DNA of 64,000 bases from Bordetella hinzii LMG 13501 (GCF_001548475.1 NZ_LRUJ01000012.1:1-64000), one strand, 5' to 3'. Positions 45,404 through 58,679 are shown, counted from the stretch's first letter. Made by a program: numbers and translations. Notes: a model not told the origin generated them from the sequence alone.

Positions 45404-46192
45404 ATGAGTTTCGCCCCCGCCGCCGGCACCGCCGCTTCCACCACCATCCACACCGATACCCAGGGGCTGGCCCAGGGGGATTTCGAACTGCCCGTGCCTG
45501 GCGGCACGCAACAGGCCTATTACGCCGCGCCCGAGGGCGTGAAGGGCGCGCCGCTGGTGCTGGTGGTGCAGGAGATCTTCGGCGTGCACGAGCACATCAA
45601 GGATATCTGCCGCCGCCTGGCCAAGGCGGGTTATTTCGCGGTGGCCAGCAATCTCTACCAGCGCCAGGGCGATGCGTCGACCTATACCGACATCCCCAAG
45701 CTGGTGGCCGAGATCGTGGCCAAGGTGCCCGACGAGCAGGTCTATGCCGACCTGGACGCGGCCGTGGCCTGGGCCCAGGCCCAAGGGGCGGATGCCTCGC
45801 GCCTGGGGATCACCGGGTTTTGCTGGGGCGGGCGCATTACGTGGATGTACGCGGCCCACAACCCCAAGGTCAAGGCCGGCGTGGCCTGGTATGGCAAGCT
45901 GGCTTCCGGCCATGGGCCGCTGATCAAGTCCGTGGCCTTCGACGTGGCTGGCGCCCTGCACGGCCCCGTGCTGGGCCTGTATGGCGCCCAGGACCACAGT
46001 ATCCCGGTCGAGGACGTGCGCACCATGGAAGCCAAGCTCGCCGCCGGCAATGCCGCCTCCCAGGCCTCGAGCTTCGTGGTCTACCCCAACTCGGGCCACG
46101 CCTTCCTGGCGGACTACCGCCCGAGCTACAACGCCGAGGATGCCAAGGACGGCTGGGCACGCATGCTGGCCTGGTTCGAGCGCTATCTGTAA
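45404..46192 (+). CDS. Dienelactone hydrolase family protein
   Basis: 262 residues, alpha/beta hydrolase. Triad visible: Cys140 in GFCWGG, Asp197 in YGAQDHSIP and His232 in NSGHAFL. QEIFGVHEHIKDICRRLA is diagnostic for the family. It normally opens dienelactones in aromatic degradation, yet no other catabolic genes are nearby, so its actual ester or lactone substrate is open. There is no signal peptide. GGAG lies before the ATG. It may be co-transcribed with the upstream ZIP gene. Confidence 0.92.
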   Translation: MSFAPAAGTAASTTIHTDTQGLAQGDFELPVPGGTQQAYYAAPEGVKGAPLVLVVQEIFGVHEHIKDICRRLAKAGYFAVASNLYQRQGDASTYTDIPKLVAEIVAKVPDEQVYADLDAAVAWAQAQGADASRLGITGFCWGGRITWMYAAHNPKVKAGVAWYGKLASGHGPLIKSVAFDVAGALHGPVLGLYGAQDHSIPVEDVRTMEAKLAAGNAASQASSFVVYPNSGHAFLADYRPSYNAEDAKDGWARMLAWFERYL

Positions 46193-46218
46193 GCCCGCGC
46201 CATCCGGGGCGGCCGGGT

Positions 46219-46890
46219 TCAGGTCACATAGTGGGTGACATAGGCCAGGTCCGCGACGGTATCGACCGCGCCGGCCTGGCGCAGCTTGTTGTCATGGCCC
46301 GGCGCGATGTGCGAGGCGCCCGTGTAGCCCAGCACGCGCATGCCGGCGGCCCGGGCGGCCTGTACGCCCGGCACGCTGTCCTCGACCACCAGGCAATGGC
46401 TGGGCGCCACGCCCATCCGGCTGGCCGCGAACAGGAAGATATCGGGTGCCGGCTTGCCTCGAGGGACCTGGCTTACGCTGAAGATATGCGGATCGAATAG
46501 CGGCCACAGGCCGGTCAAGCCCAGCGCCGTGCGTAGCTTGTCCGGCGTGCTGCTGGAGGCCACGCAGAATGGCATGCGCCGCGCACGCAGGGTGTCGATC
46601 AGGGCCTGCACATGGGGCAGGGCGCGCAGGTCGCTCTCGAAAATACGCGCCAGATGCGCGGCGTAATCGAGTTCGAACCCGGCCGGCAGCGTCGTGTGGA
46701 ATTCGGCTTGCAGGGTCAGCCACATATCGTGGTCAGGAATGCCGGCAAAGCGTCGCGCGGCTTCCTCGGGCGAGATGTCGATGCCATGGGCCGCGAGGGC
46801 CTGGGATTGGGCGCGGGCGGCGATGATCTCGCTGTCGATCAGGACGCCGTCGCAATCAAAGATGACAAGCTGAGTATTGACCGGTGCCAT
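46219..46890 (-). CDS. HAD-superfamily phosphatase (beta-phosphoglucomutase-like)
   Basis: 223 residues. Motif I FDCDGVLIDSE gives the nucleophile Asp12 and acid Asp14. Motif II is VASSS, motif III Lys is in GKPAPDIF, and motif IV is VVEDSVPG. A four-helix cap (about 20-90) marks subfamily IA. It hydrolyses a sugar phosphate or similar small ester, which cannot be named. GGAG lies before the ATG. The gene is downstream of the Na/Pi cotransporter on the same strand, with a hairpin between, and phosphate released by it could fit that neighbour. Confidence 0.9.
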   Translation of the reverse strand: MAPVNTQLVIFDCDGVLIDSEIIAARAQSQALAAHGIDISPEEAARRFAGIPDHDMWLTLQAEFHTTLPAGFELDYAAHLARIFESDLRALPHVQALIDTLRARRMPFCVASSSTPDKLRTALGLTGLWPLFDPHIFSVSQVPRGKPAPDIFLFAASRMGVAPSHCLVVEDSVPGVQAARAAGMRVLGYTGASHIAPGHDNKLRQAGAVDTVADLAYVTHYVT

Positions 46891-46909
46891 GGTGCTCCGC
46901 CTGTGAAGA

Positions 46910-46929
46910 GGCCGGGCCTCTGCCCGGCC
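46910..46929 (-). other. Stable stem-loop between the Na/Pi cotransporter and HAD genes
   Basis: An 8-bp perfect stem GGCCGGGC / GCCCGGCC with loop CTCT. No T-run follows on either strand, so it is a weak terminator at best and could be an RNA processing or attenuation site. Confidence 0.4.
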
Positions 46930-46959
46930 CGGCTATGGTGCGGTCTGGCGGGCGGCGCG

Positions 46960-48624
46960 TCAATCGGCGTTGGCGTCGCGCAGCCGGCTGGGCAGCAGCT
47001 CGCCATGGCGGGCCAGCAGGGGGTAGGCGGCCGCGCCGACCAGGTGCGAGTTGATGCCCTTCATGTCGCGCAGGATGTCCAGGTAGAGCGCGCCCGCCTC
47101 GGCGGCATCGACTTCGCCGCTCTTGATCTTCTGCAGATGGGCTTCGGCCGCCTCGGCCTCCATGGCGCGAAAACGCGATTTTTCGCCGGCCAGGGCGCGG
47201 GCCTGGCGCAGGTCGTCGTTGACGAACAGCGCGGCGGCCTGGCGCTGATTGGCCACCAGGGCGGCCAGCGTGTCGTCGATATGGGCGCGCTGCTCGGGCG
47301 ACAGCAGCAGGCCCTGCTTGCGCAGGCGCGTGATATGGCCCAGGAGCCCGTGGAAGGCGATGTCGGCCGCATGCCCCACGTTGCTCGTGAAGGCGAGGAT
47401 GCTGTCGAGCTGCTGGCGGTCTTCCTGGGTGAGGTTTTCCTGGTCCAGCGTGGCGATATAGGTGGTGATGGCGTTCTCGAGCTTGTCCAGCGCGCTGTCG
47501 AGCTGGCGGGCCTGCACCATGCGATGCCGGTTGTCACGCTTGAAGCCCGCGCGGGCATAGAGCAGCAGGGTCTGCAGCATATCCGTCATCCGCAGCGCCT
47601 CGCGCCGCGCATTGCCCAGGGCGACGGCGGGCACATCGTGGGCCCATTCGTCCAGGTACTGCGGCCGCGCCGGGTCGTTGGGGTCGCTGCGCTTGGGCAG
47701 CCAGCGCGACAGCAGCGCGCCATACGGCGTGAGCAAGGGCAGAAAGACCAGGGCGACCACGATGTTGAAGACCGTGTGGAAGTTGGCCACGACGCGGCTG
47801 GGGTCGGTCTCCAGCTTGGCCATGAGCGGGCCGATGTAGGGCAGAATGATGAGGCCGGCCAGCACACCGGCGACGCGGGTCAGCAGATTGCCCAGCGGCA
47901 GGCGGCGGGCGGCCGGGTCGTCGCCCGTGACGCCTTCTATCATGGGGTTGACCGCGGTGCCCAGGTTGGCGCCCAGCACCAGGGCCATGGCGACGTCCAC
48001 GGTGACGATCTGGTGGCTGACCAGCGACATGATGAGCACGACGACGGCGACGCTGGAATGCGCGGCCCAGGTGAGGGCGGCCGCCAGCAGCACCGCCAGC
48101 ACCGGCTGGGAGGCCAGCGACTGCAGGATGATGGACAGCAGGGGCGCTTGCTCCAGCGGTTGGAACAATTCGACCAGGGCGTGCAGGGCCATGAGCAACA
48201 AGCCCAGGCCGATGAAGACCCGCCCCAGGTCGCGGGTGCGGCCGGGCGGATAGCGGCGGAACATCCATACGCCGGCCAGGGTGAGCAGGGGCGCCAGTGA
48301 GGTCAGGTCGAAGGACAGCAGCTGCACGATCAGCGTCGTGCCGACGTTGGCGCCGAGCATGGCTGCCAGGGCAGGGACCAGTCCGACCACGCCGCCCGCG
48401 GCAAAACCGGTGATCATGAGCCCGGTCGCCGTGCTGCTTTGCAGGGCGGCGGTGATCCCCAGGCCAGCCACGAAGGCCCGGGCCCGCGTGCCGAGCGCAC
48501 GCCCCAGGGCGGCGCTCAGGGCCGCGCCGAAGGCGCGCTGCACGCCCGTCTGCACCATGTGCACCCCCCAGAGCAGCAGGGCCACATACCCGGCGAAATC
48601 CAGCATGGACAGCAATCCCGACAT
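46960..48624 (-). CDS. Na/Pi cotransporter II family protein with PhoU-like domain
   Basis: 554 residues. Two inverted Na/Pi-cotransporter repeats: TAALQSSTATGLMITGF, and later TWAAHSSVAVVVLIMSL; both carry the QSS/HSS glutamine or histidine-serine motif of the family. About eight helices end near residue 330, then a C-terminal helical PhoU-like domain (about 345-540). Such proteins (YjbB, NptA) move phosphate, often outward in bacteria when a PhoU domain is attached. GAGGA precedes the ATG. Confidence 0.9.
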   Translation of the reverse strand: MSGLLSMLDFAGYVALLLWGVHMVQTGVQRAFGAALSAALGRALGTRARAFVAGLGITAALQSSTATGLMITGFAAGGVVGLVPALAAMLGANVGTTLIVQLLSFDLTSLAPLLTLAGVWMFRRYPPGRTRDLGRVFIGLGLLLMALHALVELFQPLEQAPLLSIILQSLASQPVLAVLLAAALTWAAHSSVAVVVLIMSLVSHQIVTVDVAMALVLGANLGTAVNPMIEGVTGDDPAARRLPLGNLLTRVAGVLAGLIILPYIGPLMAKLETDPSRVVANFHTVFNIVVALVFLPLLTPYGALLSRWLPKRSDPNDPARPQYLDEWAHDVPAVALGNARREALRMTDMLQTLLLYARAGFKRDNRHRMVQARQLDSALDKLENAITTYIATLDQENLTQEDRQQLDSILAFTSNVGHAADIAFHGLLGHITRLRKQGLLLSPEQRAHIDDTLAALVANQRQAAALFVNDDLRQARALAGEKSRFRAMEAEAAEAHLQKIKSGEVDAAEAGALYLDILRDMKGINSHLVGAAAYPLLARHGELLPSRLRDANAD

Positions 48625-48791
48625 AGTTTTCCTCAGGCTCGCGGCCTTACGCTAATCTGAATATGACAAGAAATATTTCTGTAATAATCGCACGTCCCGC
48701 CCCGGGGAGGAAACCTGGCGGCCCGCGCCGCCACGGCCGCCGCGTATCATGAAGGCATTATGCGCCGGCCGCGTCCGGCAGGAGGTTCCAG

Positions 48792-50183
48792 GTGGCAGTT
48801 TCCGTCTTCGACTTGTTCAAAATCGGCATCGGCCCGTCCAGTTCGCACACGGTGGGCCCCATGCGCGCGGCACTCCTCTTTGCGCAGGGCCTGGAGCGCG
48901 ACGGCCTGCTGCCCGCCGTGGCCAGCCTGCGCTGCGAGCTGTATGGCTCGCTGGGCGCCACCGGCAAGGGGCACGGCACCGACAAGGGCGTCATGCTGGG
49001 CCTGATGGGCGAGGCGCCCGACACCGTCGATCCCGCGGCCATTCCCGGCATGCTGCAGGCCGTGCGCGCCAGCCGCGCGCTGCCCATCCTGGGCCGGCAT
49101 TCCGTGCCCTTCATCGAAAAAGAACACCTGCTTTTCTATCGCCGCGAGGCGCTGGCCGAACATCCCAACGGCATGAAGTTCCACGCCTTCGACGCGGCCG
49201 GCGCATGCTTGCGCGAGTCGCGCTACCTGTCGGTGGGCGGCGGTTTCGTCGTCACGCCCGGCGCGCCCAACAGCCAGGTCATCGCCGCCCACGACCAGAT
49301 GCCGTTTCCTTTCCGCACCGGGCGCGAGCTGCTGCGCATGTGCCAGGAGAGCGGCCTGTCGGTGGCCGGCGTGATGATGCGCAATGAACTCACCTGGCGC
49401 GGCCAGGCCGAGGTCGAACATGGCCTGGACCGCATCTGGCAGGTCATGCAGGATTGCGTCAGCCGCGGCTGCGGCATCGGCCATCCCGAGGCCGACGGCG
49501 ATCTGCCCGGCCCCCTGAAAGTGCGCCGCCGCGCGCCCGAGCTGTATCGCAGCCTCACGCAGCGCGCCGAGCGGGCGCTGTCCGATCCCTTGTCGGTAAT
49601 GGACTGGGTCAACCTCTACGCCATGGCGGTCAACGAGGAAAATGCCGCTGGCGGGCGCGTGGTGACCGCCCCCACCAACGGCGCGGCGGGCATCATCCCG
49701 GCGGTCATGCATTACTACGACCGCTTCGTGCCCCTGGCCAGCCGCCAGGGTATCCGCGATTTCCTGCTCACCGCCGCCGCCATCGGCCTGCTCTACAAGT
49801 ACAACGCCTCGATCTCCGGGGCCGAGGTCGGCTGCCAGGGAGAGGTGGGCGTGGCTTGTTCCATGGCGGCCGGCGCGCTGGCCGCCGTGCTGGGCGGCTC
49901 GGTGGAGCAGGTAGAGAACGCCGCCGAGATCGGCATGGAGCACAACCTGGGGCTGACCTGTGATCCCGTGGGAGGGCTGGTGCAGATTCCCTGCATCGAG
50001 CGCAACGCCATGGCGTCGGTCAAGGCCGTCAACGCCGCGCGCATGGCGCTGCGCGGCGATGGCCATCACTATGTGTCGCTGGATTCGGTCATCAAGACCA
50101 TGCGCGAGACGGGCGCCGACATGAAGACCAAGTACAAGGAAACCGCGCGCGGCGGCCTGGCCGTCAATATCGTCGAGTGCTGA
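48792..50183 (+). CDS. sdaA: L-serine ammonia-lyase (iron-sulfur type)
   Basis: 463 residues from GTG 48792, with GGAGG six bases before it. It converts L-serine to pyruvate and ammonia using a [4Fe-4S] cluster. The N-terminal beta domain starts with [17 protein letters not shown]. The alpha domain contains cluster Cys in [16 protein letters not shown] and the pair [19 protein letters not shown]. Length matches the single-chain enzyme. It converges on queH with seven bases between stops. Confidence 0.95.
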   Translation: MAVSVFDLFKIGIGPSSSHTVGPMRAALLFAQGLERDGLLPAVASLRCELYGSLGATGKGHGTDKGVMLGLMGEAPDTVDPAAIPGMLQAVRASRALPILGRHSVPFIEKEHLLFYRREALAEHPNGMKFHAFDAAGACLRESRYLSVGGGFVVTPGAPNSQVIAAHDQMPFPFRTGRELLRMCQESGLSVAGVMMRNELTWRGQAEVEHGLDRIWQVMQDCVSRGCGIGHPEADGDLPGPLKVRRRAPELYRSLTQRAERALSDPLSVMDWVNLYAMAVNEENAAGGRVVTAPTNGAAGIIPAVMHYYDRFVPLASRQGIRDFLLTAAAIGLLYKYNASISGAEVGCQGEVGVACSMAAGALAAVLGGSVEQVENAAEIGMEHNLGLTCDPVGGLVQIPCIERNAMASVKAVNAARMALRGDGHHYVSLDSVIKTMRETGADMKTKYKETARGGLAVNIVEC

Positions 50184-50190
50184 ACGGTCT

Positions 50191-50865
50191 TCAGAGGGAT
50201 TCCTCGTTGATGAGGTCTTCCTTGCCGTAGAACTTTACGCCGATGTGGATGCGCTCGCGGCCTTGCGCGCGGCGGTGGCGGTTGGTGTCGCGCAGCGAAT
50301 AGACGCAGCCGCAGTACTCCTGCTGGTAGAAGTTCTCGCGCTTGCTGATCTCGATCATGCGCTGCGAACCACCGCCCTTGCGCCAGTTGTAGGTCCAGTA
50401 GAGCATGCCATCGTAGCGCGCCGCGGCCCGTTCCCCGCAGCCGTTGATCTGGTTCATGTCCTTCCAGCGCGAGATGCCGAGCGAGCTGGTGATCGTGTCA
50501 TAGCCATGCTCATGGGCATAGAGCGCGGTGCGTTCAAAGCGCATGTCGAAACAGACAGTGCAGCGCTCGCCGCGTTCGGGCGAGTCTTCGAGGCCCTTGA
50601 CGCGGTCGAACCAGTTGTCCATGTCGTAGTCGGCATCGATGAACTTGATGCCATGCTTTTCCGCGAAGCGGATGTTCTCCTGCTTGCGGATTTCGTACTC
50701 CTTCACCGGATGGATATTCGGGTTGTAGAAGAAGATGTCGTAATCGATGCCCGAGGCCGTGATGGCCTCCATCACTTCGCCGGAGCAGGGCGCGCAGCAG
50801 GAGTGCAGCAGCACCTTGCGGTGGCCGGCGGGCAGTTCGAGTTTGGGGCGAAGGAGTTCAGACAT
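50191..50865 (-). CDS. queH: Epoxyqueuosine reductase QueH
   Basis: 224 residues. The last step of queuosine tRNA modification, reducing epoxyqueuosine; QueH replaces QueG in many bacteria. Family-defining Cys are C23 and C24 in HSCCAPC plus C27, C102 and C105 in RCTVCFDMR, and C185 and C187 in QEYCGCVYS. These hold an iron-sulfur cluster and extra metal. [13 protein letters not shown] places it near the PP-loop-like N-terminus. No other queuosine genes lie in view. It starts 39 bases past the glnE stop codon region, on the same strand as glnE. Confidence 0.93.
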   Translation of the reverse strand: MSELLRPKLELPAGHRKVLLHSCCAPCSGEVMEAITASGIDYDIFFYNPNIHPVKEYEIRKQENIRFAEKHGIKFIDADYDMDNWFDRVKGLEDSPERGERCTVCFDMRFERTALYAHEHGYDTITSSLGISRWKDMNQINGCGERAAARYDGMLYWTYNWRKGGGSQRMIEISKRENFYQQEYCGCVYSLRDTNRHRRAQGRERIHIGVKFYGKEDLINEESL

Positions 50866-50904
50866 GGCAAGAACCGACAGGAAAGTCCAACGTAGCCCGC
50901 CATT

Positions 50905-53676
50905 TTACGACGCGCTATCCGGCATGCTTGCGTCCCCGAATACCGTGCGCCACAGGGTGCTCACGGCGCCGCGTTCGGCGGCCAGCTCCTGCGGCGCCAC
51001 GCGGGCGCGGTCTATGCCTTTCAAGCGCATCTGGTGCTGCGCCCGGCGCAGGGTGCGGTAGGCATTGCCGGCGGCGACACCCAGTTCGGCCGGGATGAGG
51101 CCGGCTTCGCCGGCCAGGCGCAGTAGCGCGATATTGCCCAGGTTGTTGACCAGCACCCGGTGGCTGCCGGCATGGCACAGGACCAGGTACTGGGTGACGA
51201 ATTCCACGTCCACCATGCCGCCACGGTCGTGCTTGAGATCGAAGAGCTCGCTGTGATTGGGATGGCCGGCGCTGATCTTGTCGCGCATGGCCAGCACTTC
51301 GGCGCGCAGGGCCTCGGTGTCGCGCGGCATGACGAGGATTTCACCTCGGATGCGCTCGAAGGCCGCGCCGACCTCGGTATCGCCCGCGGCGTAGCGCGCG
51401 CGCGTGATGGCCTGGTGCTCCCAGGGCCAGGCATGCTTGCGCTGATATTGCTCGAAGGCTTCCAGCGAGACCGCCAGCAGGCCGGCGTCGCCGTCCGGGC
51501 GCAGCCGCAGGTCGACCTCATAGAGCCGGCCCGAGGACGTCATGGTCGACAGCCAGGAGGTCATGCGCCGGCCCAGCTTGGCGTAGACCTCGGCGGCGTC
51601 CTCGCGGTCGTCCTGGAAGAGATAGACCAAGTCCAGGTCGGAAGCATAGCCGAGCTCCTTGCCGCCCAGCTTGCCGTAGGCAATGATGGCGAAATGCGGC
51701 TGCGCGCCGGGCTTGCGGTTGACCAGGGGCCAGACGCGGCGGATGGTTTCGGCCAGCAGCAGGTCGGCCAGCGCCGATAACTGGTCTGCCAGGGCCTCGA
51801 CCGTCAGGCTGCCCTCCAGGTCCTGGGCCAGCAGCTGGAAGCTGGCCTGGCGCTGCACATCGCGCATGAGGTTCATCTGCCGTTCGACATCGGGGCTGCC
51901 GTCGGGCAGGCGGCAGGCATCCAGGTCGGCGCTGAGCTGGCGGGCGACCTGCGCGAAATCCAGCGGCTCGAACAGGGTGCGCCAATCGATCAGACTGTCC
52001 AGCAGCAGCGGATGCTGGGTGAGGTATTGCGCCGCCCAAGGGCTGGCGGCCACCATGCGGGCCACGCGCGCCAGCGTATCGGGGTATTCAGCCAGCAGGG
52101 CCAGATAGGCGCTGCGCTGGGCGATGGCCTCGATAAGGTCGAACAGGCGCGTGGCGGCCTCCAGGGGCGCGCTGGTCTGCGAGGCGGCCTGCAAGGCGGC
52201 CGGCAGCAGCGCCTCCAGGCGCCGGCGGCTGCTGTCGGGCAAGCTGCGGATACGGTGGCTGGACAGCAGGGATTCGGTGCGGTTCAGGAGGTCTTCGGCC
52301 TGGTCGCCGAACACATCCTGGATCTGCTGTCCCAGCCTTTCCTCGGCGTCGGCCGGGCCGCGCCGCGGCGATTCGTCTTCCTCGCCCATGCCGGCCAGGC
52401 GGAAGGCATTGCGGAAGGTCTGCGACACGAATTCCCGGTGCCCGGCCAGGGTGTCTTCGAATTCGGCCGGCGTATAACCCAGCGCGCGGGCCAGGGCGTC
52501 GCGCTGGGCGCGGTCGCCCGGCAGCAGATGGGTCTGCTCGTCCTCGCGGTATTGCAGGGCGTGTTCGGTGCGGCGCAGAAAGCGGTAGGCCGCCTCCAGG
52601 CGGGCGGCGTCGCCGGCCGGCAGGAGGCCGGCGTCGCGCTCGGCGCGCAGGGCCTCGATCAGACCGCGCTTTTGCAGGGCCGGCATGCGCCCGCCGCGGA
52701 TGAGCTGCGAGAGCTGCACCACGAATTCGATCTCGCGTATCCCGCCGTCGCCGAGCTTGATGTTGTTGGCGCTGTCCACGCCATTGCGTGCCAGGGCGCG
52801 ACGCTGCCAGTCCTGGCGTATACGTTCGCGCAGCGCGCGCAGCGCGGCCAGCGCGTCGAAATCGAAATACTTGCGGTAGACAAAAGGGACGCGCAGGCTT
52901 TCGAGCTGCTGTGCCTGCAGGCGGTTGTCGCTGCCGGCAAACGCCTGGGCCGGCATCAGGCGCGCCTTGAGCCAGGCATAACGTTCCCATTCGCGGCCCT
53001 GGCCGATCAGATAGTGCTCAAAAGCGTCCAGGCTCCAGGCCAGCGGGCCGGCGTCCCCGTCGGGCCGCAGCCGCAGATCGGTGCGGAAGACCTGTCCGTT
53101 GGCGTCGGCCTCCGAGAGCACGGGCATCATGCGGCGCGTCAGGCGGCCATAGAATTCATGATTGCTGATGCGCCGGGGGCCGTCGGTATCGCCCTCGTCG
53201 CCGTAGAGCATGACGAGATCGATATCCGAGGAGACGTTTAGCTCGCGTCCGCCCAGCTTGCCCATGCCCACGATCAGCATTTCCTGCGGCGCGCCGCTGG
53301 CCTCGCGCGGCATGCCGTGCGCCTGGACGAGGTCGTCGGCCACGCTGCGATAGGCGGCCGAGACCGCCAGGTCGGCGAGAGCGGTCATGGCGCCGACGAC
53401 TTCCTCCAGGTCGGCCTGTCCGCCCAGGTCGCGCACGATCAGCGACAGGAAGACCCGCTCGCGCAGCTTGCGCAGCACCGTCCGAGTTGTATCCACGGGT
53501 AACGCGCCGTCGCCGCCGGCCAGTTCGTGCATCCAGCCCTGCATGCGCGCGGCGGTCAGCGGCTCGGCCGCGGCCTGTCCCAGCCATGCGCGCAGATCGG
53601 GGCGGGCGTCCAGGCGGCGGCGCAAGTGGCCGGACCAGGCCAGTGCCTGGTCGAGGGAAGAAGTTGGTGACGACAT
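50905..53676 (-). CDS. glnE: Glutamine synthetase adenylyltransferase/adenylyl-removing enzyme
   Basis: 923 residues. Two nucleotidyltransferase domains: the N-terminal one (removing AMP) with [18 protein letters not shown] near 135-155, and the C-terminal one (adding AMP) with [21 protein letters not shown] near 660-680. Both Asp pairs are intact. A linker helix region separates them. It switches off glutamine synthetase when nitrogen is plentiful, under PII control. Start ATG 53676 was chosen; the frame continues further upstream but into the start of yhdP. It is divergent from yhdP. Confidence 0.96.
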   Translation of the reverse strand: MSSPTSSLDQALAWSGHLRRRLDARPDLRAWLGQAAAEPLTAARMQGWMHELAGGDGALPVDTTRTVLRKLRERVFLSLIVRDLGGQADLEEVVGAMTALADLAVSAAYRSVADDLVQAHGMPREASGAPQEMLIVGMGKLGGRELNVSSDIDLVMLYGDEGDTDGPRRISNHEFYGRLTRRMMPVLSEADANGQVFRTDLRLRPDGDAGPLAWSLDAFEHYLIGQGREWERYAWLKARLMPAQAFAGSDNRLQAQQLESLRVPFVYRKYFDFDALAALRALRERIRQDWQRRALARNGVDSANNIKLGDGGIREIEFVVQLSQLIRGGRMPALQKRGLIEALRAERDAGLLPAGDAARLEAAYRFLRRTEHALQYREDEQTHLLPGDRAQRDALARALGYTPAEFEDTLAGHREFVSQTFRNAFRLAGMGEEDESPRRGPADAEERLGQQIQDVFGDQAEDLLNRTESLLSSHRIRSLPDSSRRRLEALLPAALQAASQTSAPLEAATRLFDLIEAIAQRSAYLALLAEYPDTLARVARMVAASPWAAQYLTQHPLLLDSLIDWRTLFEPLDFAQVARQLSADLDACRLPDGSPDVERQMNLMRDVQRQASFQLLAQDLEGSLTVEALADQLSALADLLLAETIRRVWPLVNRKPGAQPHFAIIAYGKLGGKELGYASDLDLVYLFQDDREDAAEVYAKLGRRMTSWLSTMTSSGRLYEVDLRLRPDGDAGLLAVSLEAFEQYQRKHAWPWEHQAITRARYAAGDTEVGAAFERIRGEILVMPRDTEALRAEVLAMRDKISAGHPNHSELFDLKHDRGGMVDVEFVTQYLVLCHAGSHRVLVNNLGNIALLRLAGEAGLIPAELGVAAGNAYRTLRRAQHQMRLKGIDRARVAPQELAAERGAVSTLWRTVFGDASMPDSAS

Positions 53677-53759
53677 GGCGGTAGGTATGGGGAGACGGCG
53701 GAGCCGGTTTCGGGTATAAGGGGACGATACCCCAAGATGCGTCAATTGCCGATAGTCCC

Positions 53760-56700
53760 GTGCGCGTACCCACCAAAGTCCTTCGCTGGCTCTTCTGGGG
53801 CCTGTTGGCCCTGTACGGAGTGGCGGCCATCGGCTTTCTCGGGCTGCGCTACTGGGTGTTGCCGCGCGCCGACGAATGGCGTCCGCGCATCGAGCAGTAT
53901 GCCAGCCAGGCCCTCGGTGCGCGCGTCAATATCGATCATCTGAGCGCGGACTGGCGCGGGCTGAATCCCCGGCTCAAGCTGCGGGGCGTGCGCATCCATA
54001 CTGCCGACAGCGCCGATGCCGTGCTCACCGTGCCGTCCGTCAGCGCCGTGCTGGGCTGGCGCAGCATGCTGCGCATGGCGCCCGCGCTGCTGACTCTGAG
54101 GGTCGATGGCGCCGATATCACGCTGCGCCGCGACGCCCAGGGCTTGATCTGGGTGGCCGGGCAGTCCTTCGACCCCACGCAGCAGGACCGGCAGGACGGC
54201 AGCCCTTTGCTGGCCTGGCTTTCCCGGCTGCGCGAAGTGACCTTCTACGACACCACCCTGCGGTGGCAGGACGACGCGCGCCAGGTGCCCGAAATCGCCT
54301 TGGGCAGCCTGGACCTGCTGGTGCGCAACGGCAGTCTTTCGCATCGCTTTGCCCTGCGCGCGCGTCCGCCTCGCGAACTGGCCGCCAGCGTCGTGCTGCG
54401 CGGCGAGTTCAACCGCAGCCTTTTTGCCTCCGAGCCGCGCAACCCGGCCAGCTGGAGCGGCCAGATCTATGCCGAACTGGGCGATGCCGAGCCACTGGCC
54501 TGGCGTCCCTGGCTGGAAATCCCCCAGGTGCAGGGCCGGCTGGCCGCGCGCGCCTGGCTGCAGATCGACCACGGCAAGCTGGCGGATTTCACGATGGACG
54601 CCGTCACGCGCGGCCTGTCCTGGCAAGCCGGCGGGCCGGGCGAGGCCGGCGTGGGCCTGGCGGCGAGCCGCCTGCGCTGGCGCCTGCAAGGCATGCCCGG
54701 CGACCTGCTGCAGCTGCGCGACCTGCCTTTGGCCAAGAGCCCGGACGGCGCCGGCATGAGCCTCAAAGCGCGCGCCGAGCAGGCCGGCGCGCGCCTGCCC
54801 GGGCTGTTCGAATTCCCCGATATCCGGGCCGACGAACTGGAGCTGGACACGCGCTTCATCCACCCGGACGGCCAGCCCCTGCGCATGGACCTGGCACAGC
54901 TGCGCGTGGCCAATGACGACGCGGAGTTGCGCCTCTACGGCACCTGGCGCGCCGAGGGCAAGTCCGCCGCCGGCACCGCCGATCTGCGCGGCGCGCTCAC
55001 GCGCGCCCGCATGAGCGCGATTCATCGCTATCTGCCCCTGGAGGTGAATCCGGACGCGCGCGAATGGCTGGCCACGGGCCTGCCGGCAGGCGACATCCGC
55101 GATGCGGCGGTGACCATCCAGGGCGACCTGGACGACTTCCCGTTCGCCGCCCCCGGCGCGCAGGGCGCCTTCCGCATCGCCGGCCAGTTCAGCGACGCCA
55201 CGGTCGATTACGCCCCGGCCCGCGCCGGCCGCAAGGCCTGGCCCAGGCTGGAGAAGCTGGGCGGCAGTTTCGCCGTGGACAAGGCCAGCCTGACGCTGGA
55301 TTCGCCGGGCGGCGGCCAGGTGCCCACCGGGCCGGCCCAGGTGGTGACCCTTGGGGCGGTCAGCGCGCGGATTCCCGATATGGAGCACAACGCCCGGCTT
55401 TATCTGGACGGCATGAGCGCCGGGCCGGTGTCGGCCTATTTGGCGCTGGCAGCCAATTCGCCGCTGGGCGGCTTGCTGGACGACGCCTTGAGCGAGGCTT
55501 CGGGCACCGGGGACTGGCGCGTGCCGCTGAAGCTGGACGTGCCGCTGCTCAATGCCGACGACACGACGGTCGAGGGGCAGGTCGTCTTTGCTGGCAACAG
55601 CTTCCAATTCATGCCGGAAATCCCCGTGCTGGACCAGGTGCACGGCGCGCTGGATTTTTCCGAACGCGGCATCCAGGTCAAGGACATCCGGGCACAGTTT
55701 CTGGGCGGGCCGGCGCGCATCTGGGGCAAGATGGAAAAGGGCAGCGAGCCGCTGCAGTTCGAGGGCACGCTGGCCGGCAATGCGCTGACCCAGCTCATCA
55801 ATGCGCGCGCGATGAACCGGTTCGCGGGCAAGACCGCCTATCGCGGCCAGCTCACTTACCTGCGCGGCGGCTCGGTCGATATTTCCCTGCGCTCGGACTT
55901 GACGGGCCTTGCCATCGACATGCCGGCGCCCGTCGGCAAGAGCGCGGCGGCCGCATTGCCGCTGATGCTGCAATGGAGCCCCGCCACCGACGCCGGCAGC
56001 CGCGGCCGCCGCTGGCTGACGGGCAGCCTGGGCGAAAACGTCAATGTGCTGCTGGAGCGTGACGCCGGCGACAAGTCCGGGACGTACTTCGCCCGCGGCG
56101 CGCTGGGCGTGAACCGCGCCGCGACCTTGCCCCGCCAGGGTTTGACGGTGGCGGCGTCGCTGCCCGAACTTGACATGCAAGGCTGGGACACCGTCATCGA
56201 AGAGTTCGATCAACCCGCCAACCGAGCCACGGCACACAAGAGCAGCCAGCCGACGATGCCGGCGCTTACCCAGGTCAACCTGGCGACCGCGACCCTGCGC
56301 AGCTCCAGCCTGGATCTCACCGATCTGAAACTGTTCGCCCAGCGGCCCGCCCCGGCCCAGTGGCGCGTCGACGTGGAATCGCGCCAGGCGACCGGCACGC
56401 TGGAGTGGACCGAGGCTTCCGGCGCGATCGCCGGGCATGTCGTGGCGCGGCTCAAGCATCTGTCCCTGGGCGGCGCGGGCGACAGCAACAAGGCCGAGGA
56501 CAGCCTGTCCTCGGGCAACGATCTCTCGGATATTCCGGGCATCGATCTGCAGGTGCAGAACTTTTCGCTCTACGACAAGCCCTTGGGCACCCTGGAGCTG
56601 CTGGGGACCAATACGGCGCGCGGCCGTCTCTGGCGCCTGGACAAGCTGCAGATCCAGAATGCGGACGCCACGCTCAAGGCGACCGGCAATTGGCGCCTGG

Positions 56701-57398
56701 ACACGGACCAGCGCGGCCTGAGCGTGCAGGCCCAGGCGGACTTCAAGGATGTCGGCAAGTTCCTGGACCGCATCGGCCTCAAGCAAGTGATGGCCGCCGG
56801 CACGGGCAGCGCCGAGGCGAACTTCACCTGGCGCAACCTGCCGTGGACCCACAATCCCGCCGACATCAGCGGGAATGCCACGGTGAGCATCGACAAGGGA
56901 CGCTTCCTGAATGTCAATTCGCGAACGGCGCGACTGCTGGAGCTGTTGTCCTTCCAGTCGCTGCAGCGGCTGGCCAAGCTGGACTTCAACCCGGTCAACC
57001 TCGTACGCGATGGCTTCCCCTTCGACACCCTGCGCGGCCAGATGTCCCTCGATGGCGGGGTGCTGAAGACCGATGGCTACAAGGTGAACGGGCCCGTGGC
57101 GGCCATCGTGCTGGCGGGCAACACCAACATCATCAGCGAGCGCTGGGATCTCAAGGCCGTGGTGGTGCCCAATCTGGATGCCAGCGGGGCGGCCGTGGCG
57201 ACCGCCGCCCTGGTCAATCCTCTGGTGGGCCTGGGCGCGTTTGTCACCCAATGGCTGCTCAAGCAGCCGCTGGCGCGCGCCATGACGCTGGAGTACAAGG
57301 TCTCCGGCTCCTGGGACGATCCCAAGGTGGAGCCGATCGAGTTGGGCGCGCCCGCGCCTTCCCGCCAGACCGTGCCGGAGTTCGATACCGGCCACTGA
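53760..57398 (+). CDS. yhdP: AsmA-like YhdP-family envelope protein
   Basis: 1212 residues from GTG 53760. A single N-terminal helix (about 9-32) anchors a very long, repetitive beta-rich periplasmic domain. The YhdP/AsmA pattern shows in [22 protein letters not shown] at the start and [33 protein letters not shown] near the end, with [20 protein letters not shown] in the final part. Such bridge-like proteins are thought to carry phospholipid between the membranes; in E. coli the YhdP group works with TamB and YdbH. Size is close to E. coli YhdP. A long frame on the opposite strand is spurious. Confidence 0.93.
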   Translation: MRVPTKVLRWLFWGLLALYGVAAIGFLGLRYWVLPRADEWRPRIEQYASQALGARVNIDHLSADWRGLNPRLKLRGVRIHTADSADAVLTVPSVSAVLGWRSMLRMAPALLTLRVDGADITLRRDAQGLIWVAGQSFDPTQQDRQDGSPLLAWLSRLREVTFYDTTLRWQDDARQVPEIALGSLDLLVRNGSLSHRFALRARPPRELAASVVLRGEFNRSLFASEPRNPASWSGQIYAELGDAEPLAWRPWLEIPQVQGRLAARAWLQIDHGKLADFTMDAVTRGLSWQAGGPGEAGVGLAASRLRWRLQGMPGDLLQLRDLPLAKSPDGAGMSLKARAEQAGARLPGLFEFPDIRADELELDTRFIHPDGQPLRMDLAQLRVANDDAELRLYGTWRAEGKSAAGTADLRGALTRARMSAIHRYLPLEVNPDAREWLATGLPAGDIRDAAVTIQGDLDDFPFAAPGAQGAFRIAGQFSDATVDYAPARAGRKAWPRLEKLGGSFAVDKASLTLDSPGGGQVPTGPAQVVTLGAVSARIPDMEHNARLYLDGMSAGPVSAYLALAANSPLGGLLDDALSEASGTGDWRVPLKLDVPLLNADDTTVEGQVVFAGNSFQFMPEIPVLDQVHGALDFSERGIQVKDIRAQFLGGPARIWGKMEKGSEPLQFEGTLAGNALTQLINARAMNRFAGKTAYRGQLTYLRGGSVDISLRSDLTGLAIDMPAPVGKSAAAALPLMLQWSPATDAGSRGRRWLTGSLGENVNVLLERDAGDKSGTYFARGALGVNRAATLPRQGLTVAASLPELDMQGWDTVIEEFDQPANRATAHKSSQPTMPALTQVNLATATLRSSSLDLTDLKLFAQRPAPAQWRVDVESRQATGTLEWTEASGAIAGHVVARLKHLSLGGAGDSNKAEDSLSSGNDLSDIPGIDLQVQNFSLYDKPLGTLELLGTNTARGRLWRLDKLQIQNADATLKATGNWRLDTDQRGLSVQAQADFKDVGKFLDRIGLKQVMAAGTGSAEANFTWRNLPWTHNPADISGNATVSIDKGRFLNVNSRTARLLELLSFQSLQRLAKLDFNPVNLVRDGFPFDTLRGQMSLDGGVLKTDGYKVNGPVAAIVLAGNTNIISERWDLKAVVVPNLDASGAAVATAALVNPLVGLGAFVTQWLLKQPLARAMTLEYKVSGSWDDPKVEPIELGAPAPSRQTVPEFDTGH

Positions 57399-57422
57399 GG
57401 CGCGGGGCGCGCGCCCCGTGCC

Positions 57423-58679
<1,257 letters not shown>

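Noticed and set aside
48661-48690. Possible PhoB box upstream of the Na/Pi cotransporter gene
   Set aside because: Only one half resembles CTGTCAT (TTGTCAT). The partner repeats at 11-base spacing do not match. A 12-base palindrome AGAAATATTTCT (48669-48680) is real but unassigned.
53742-57395. A 1217-codon open frame on the minus strand opposite yhdP
   Set aside because: High GC and regular codon use of yhdP leave few stop codons on the other strand. The translation is rich in Arg, His, Gln and Ala with no domain, and yhdP has clear family motifs.
57404-57417. Palindrome GGGGCGCGCGCCCC between yhdP and rho as a terminator
   Set aside because: No T-run on either strand and simple GC repeat; could be chance in this composition.
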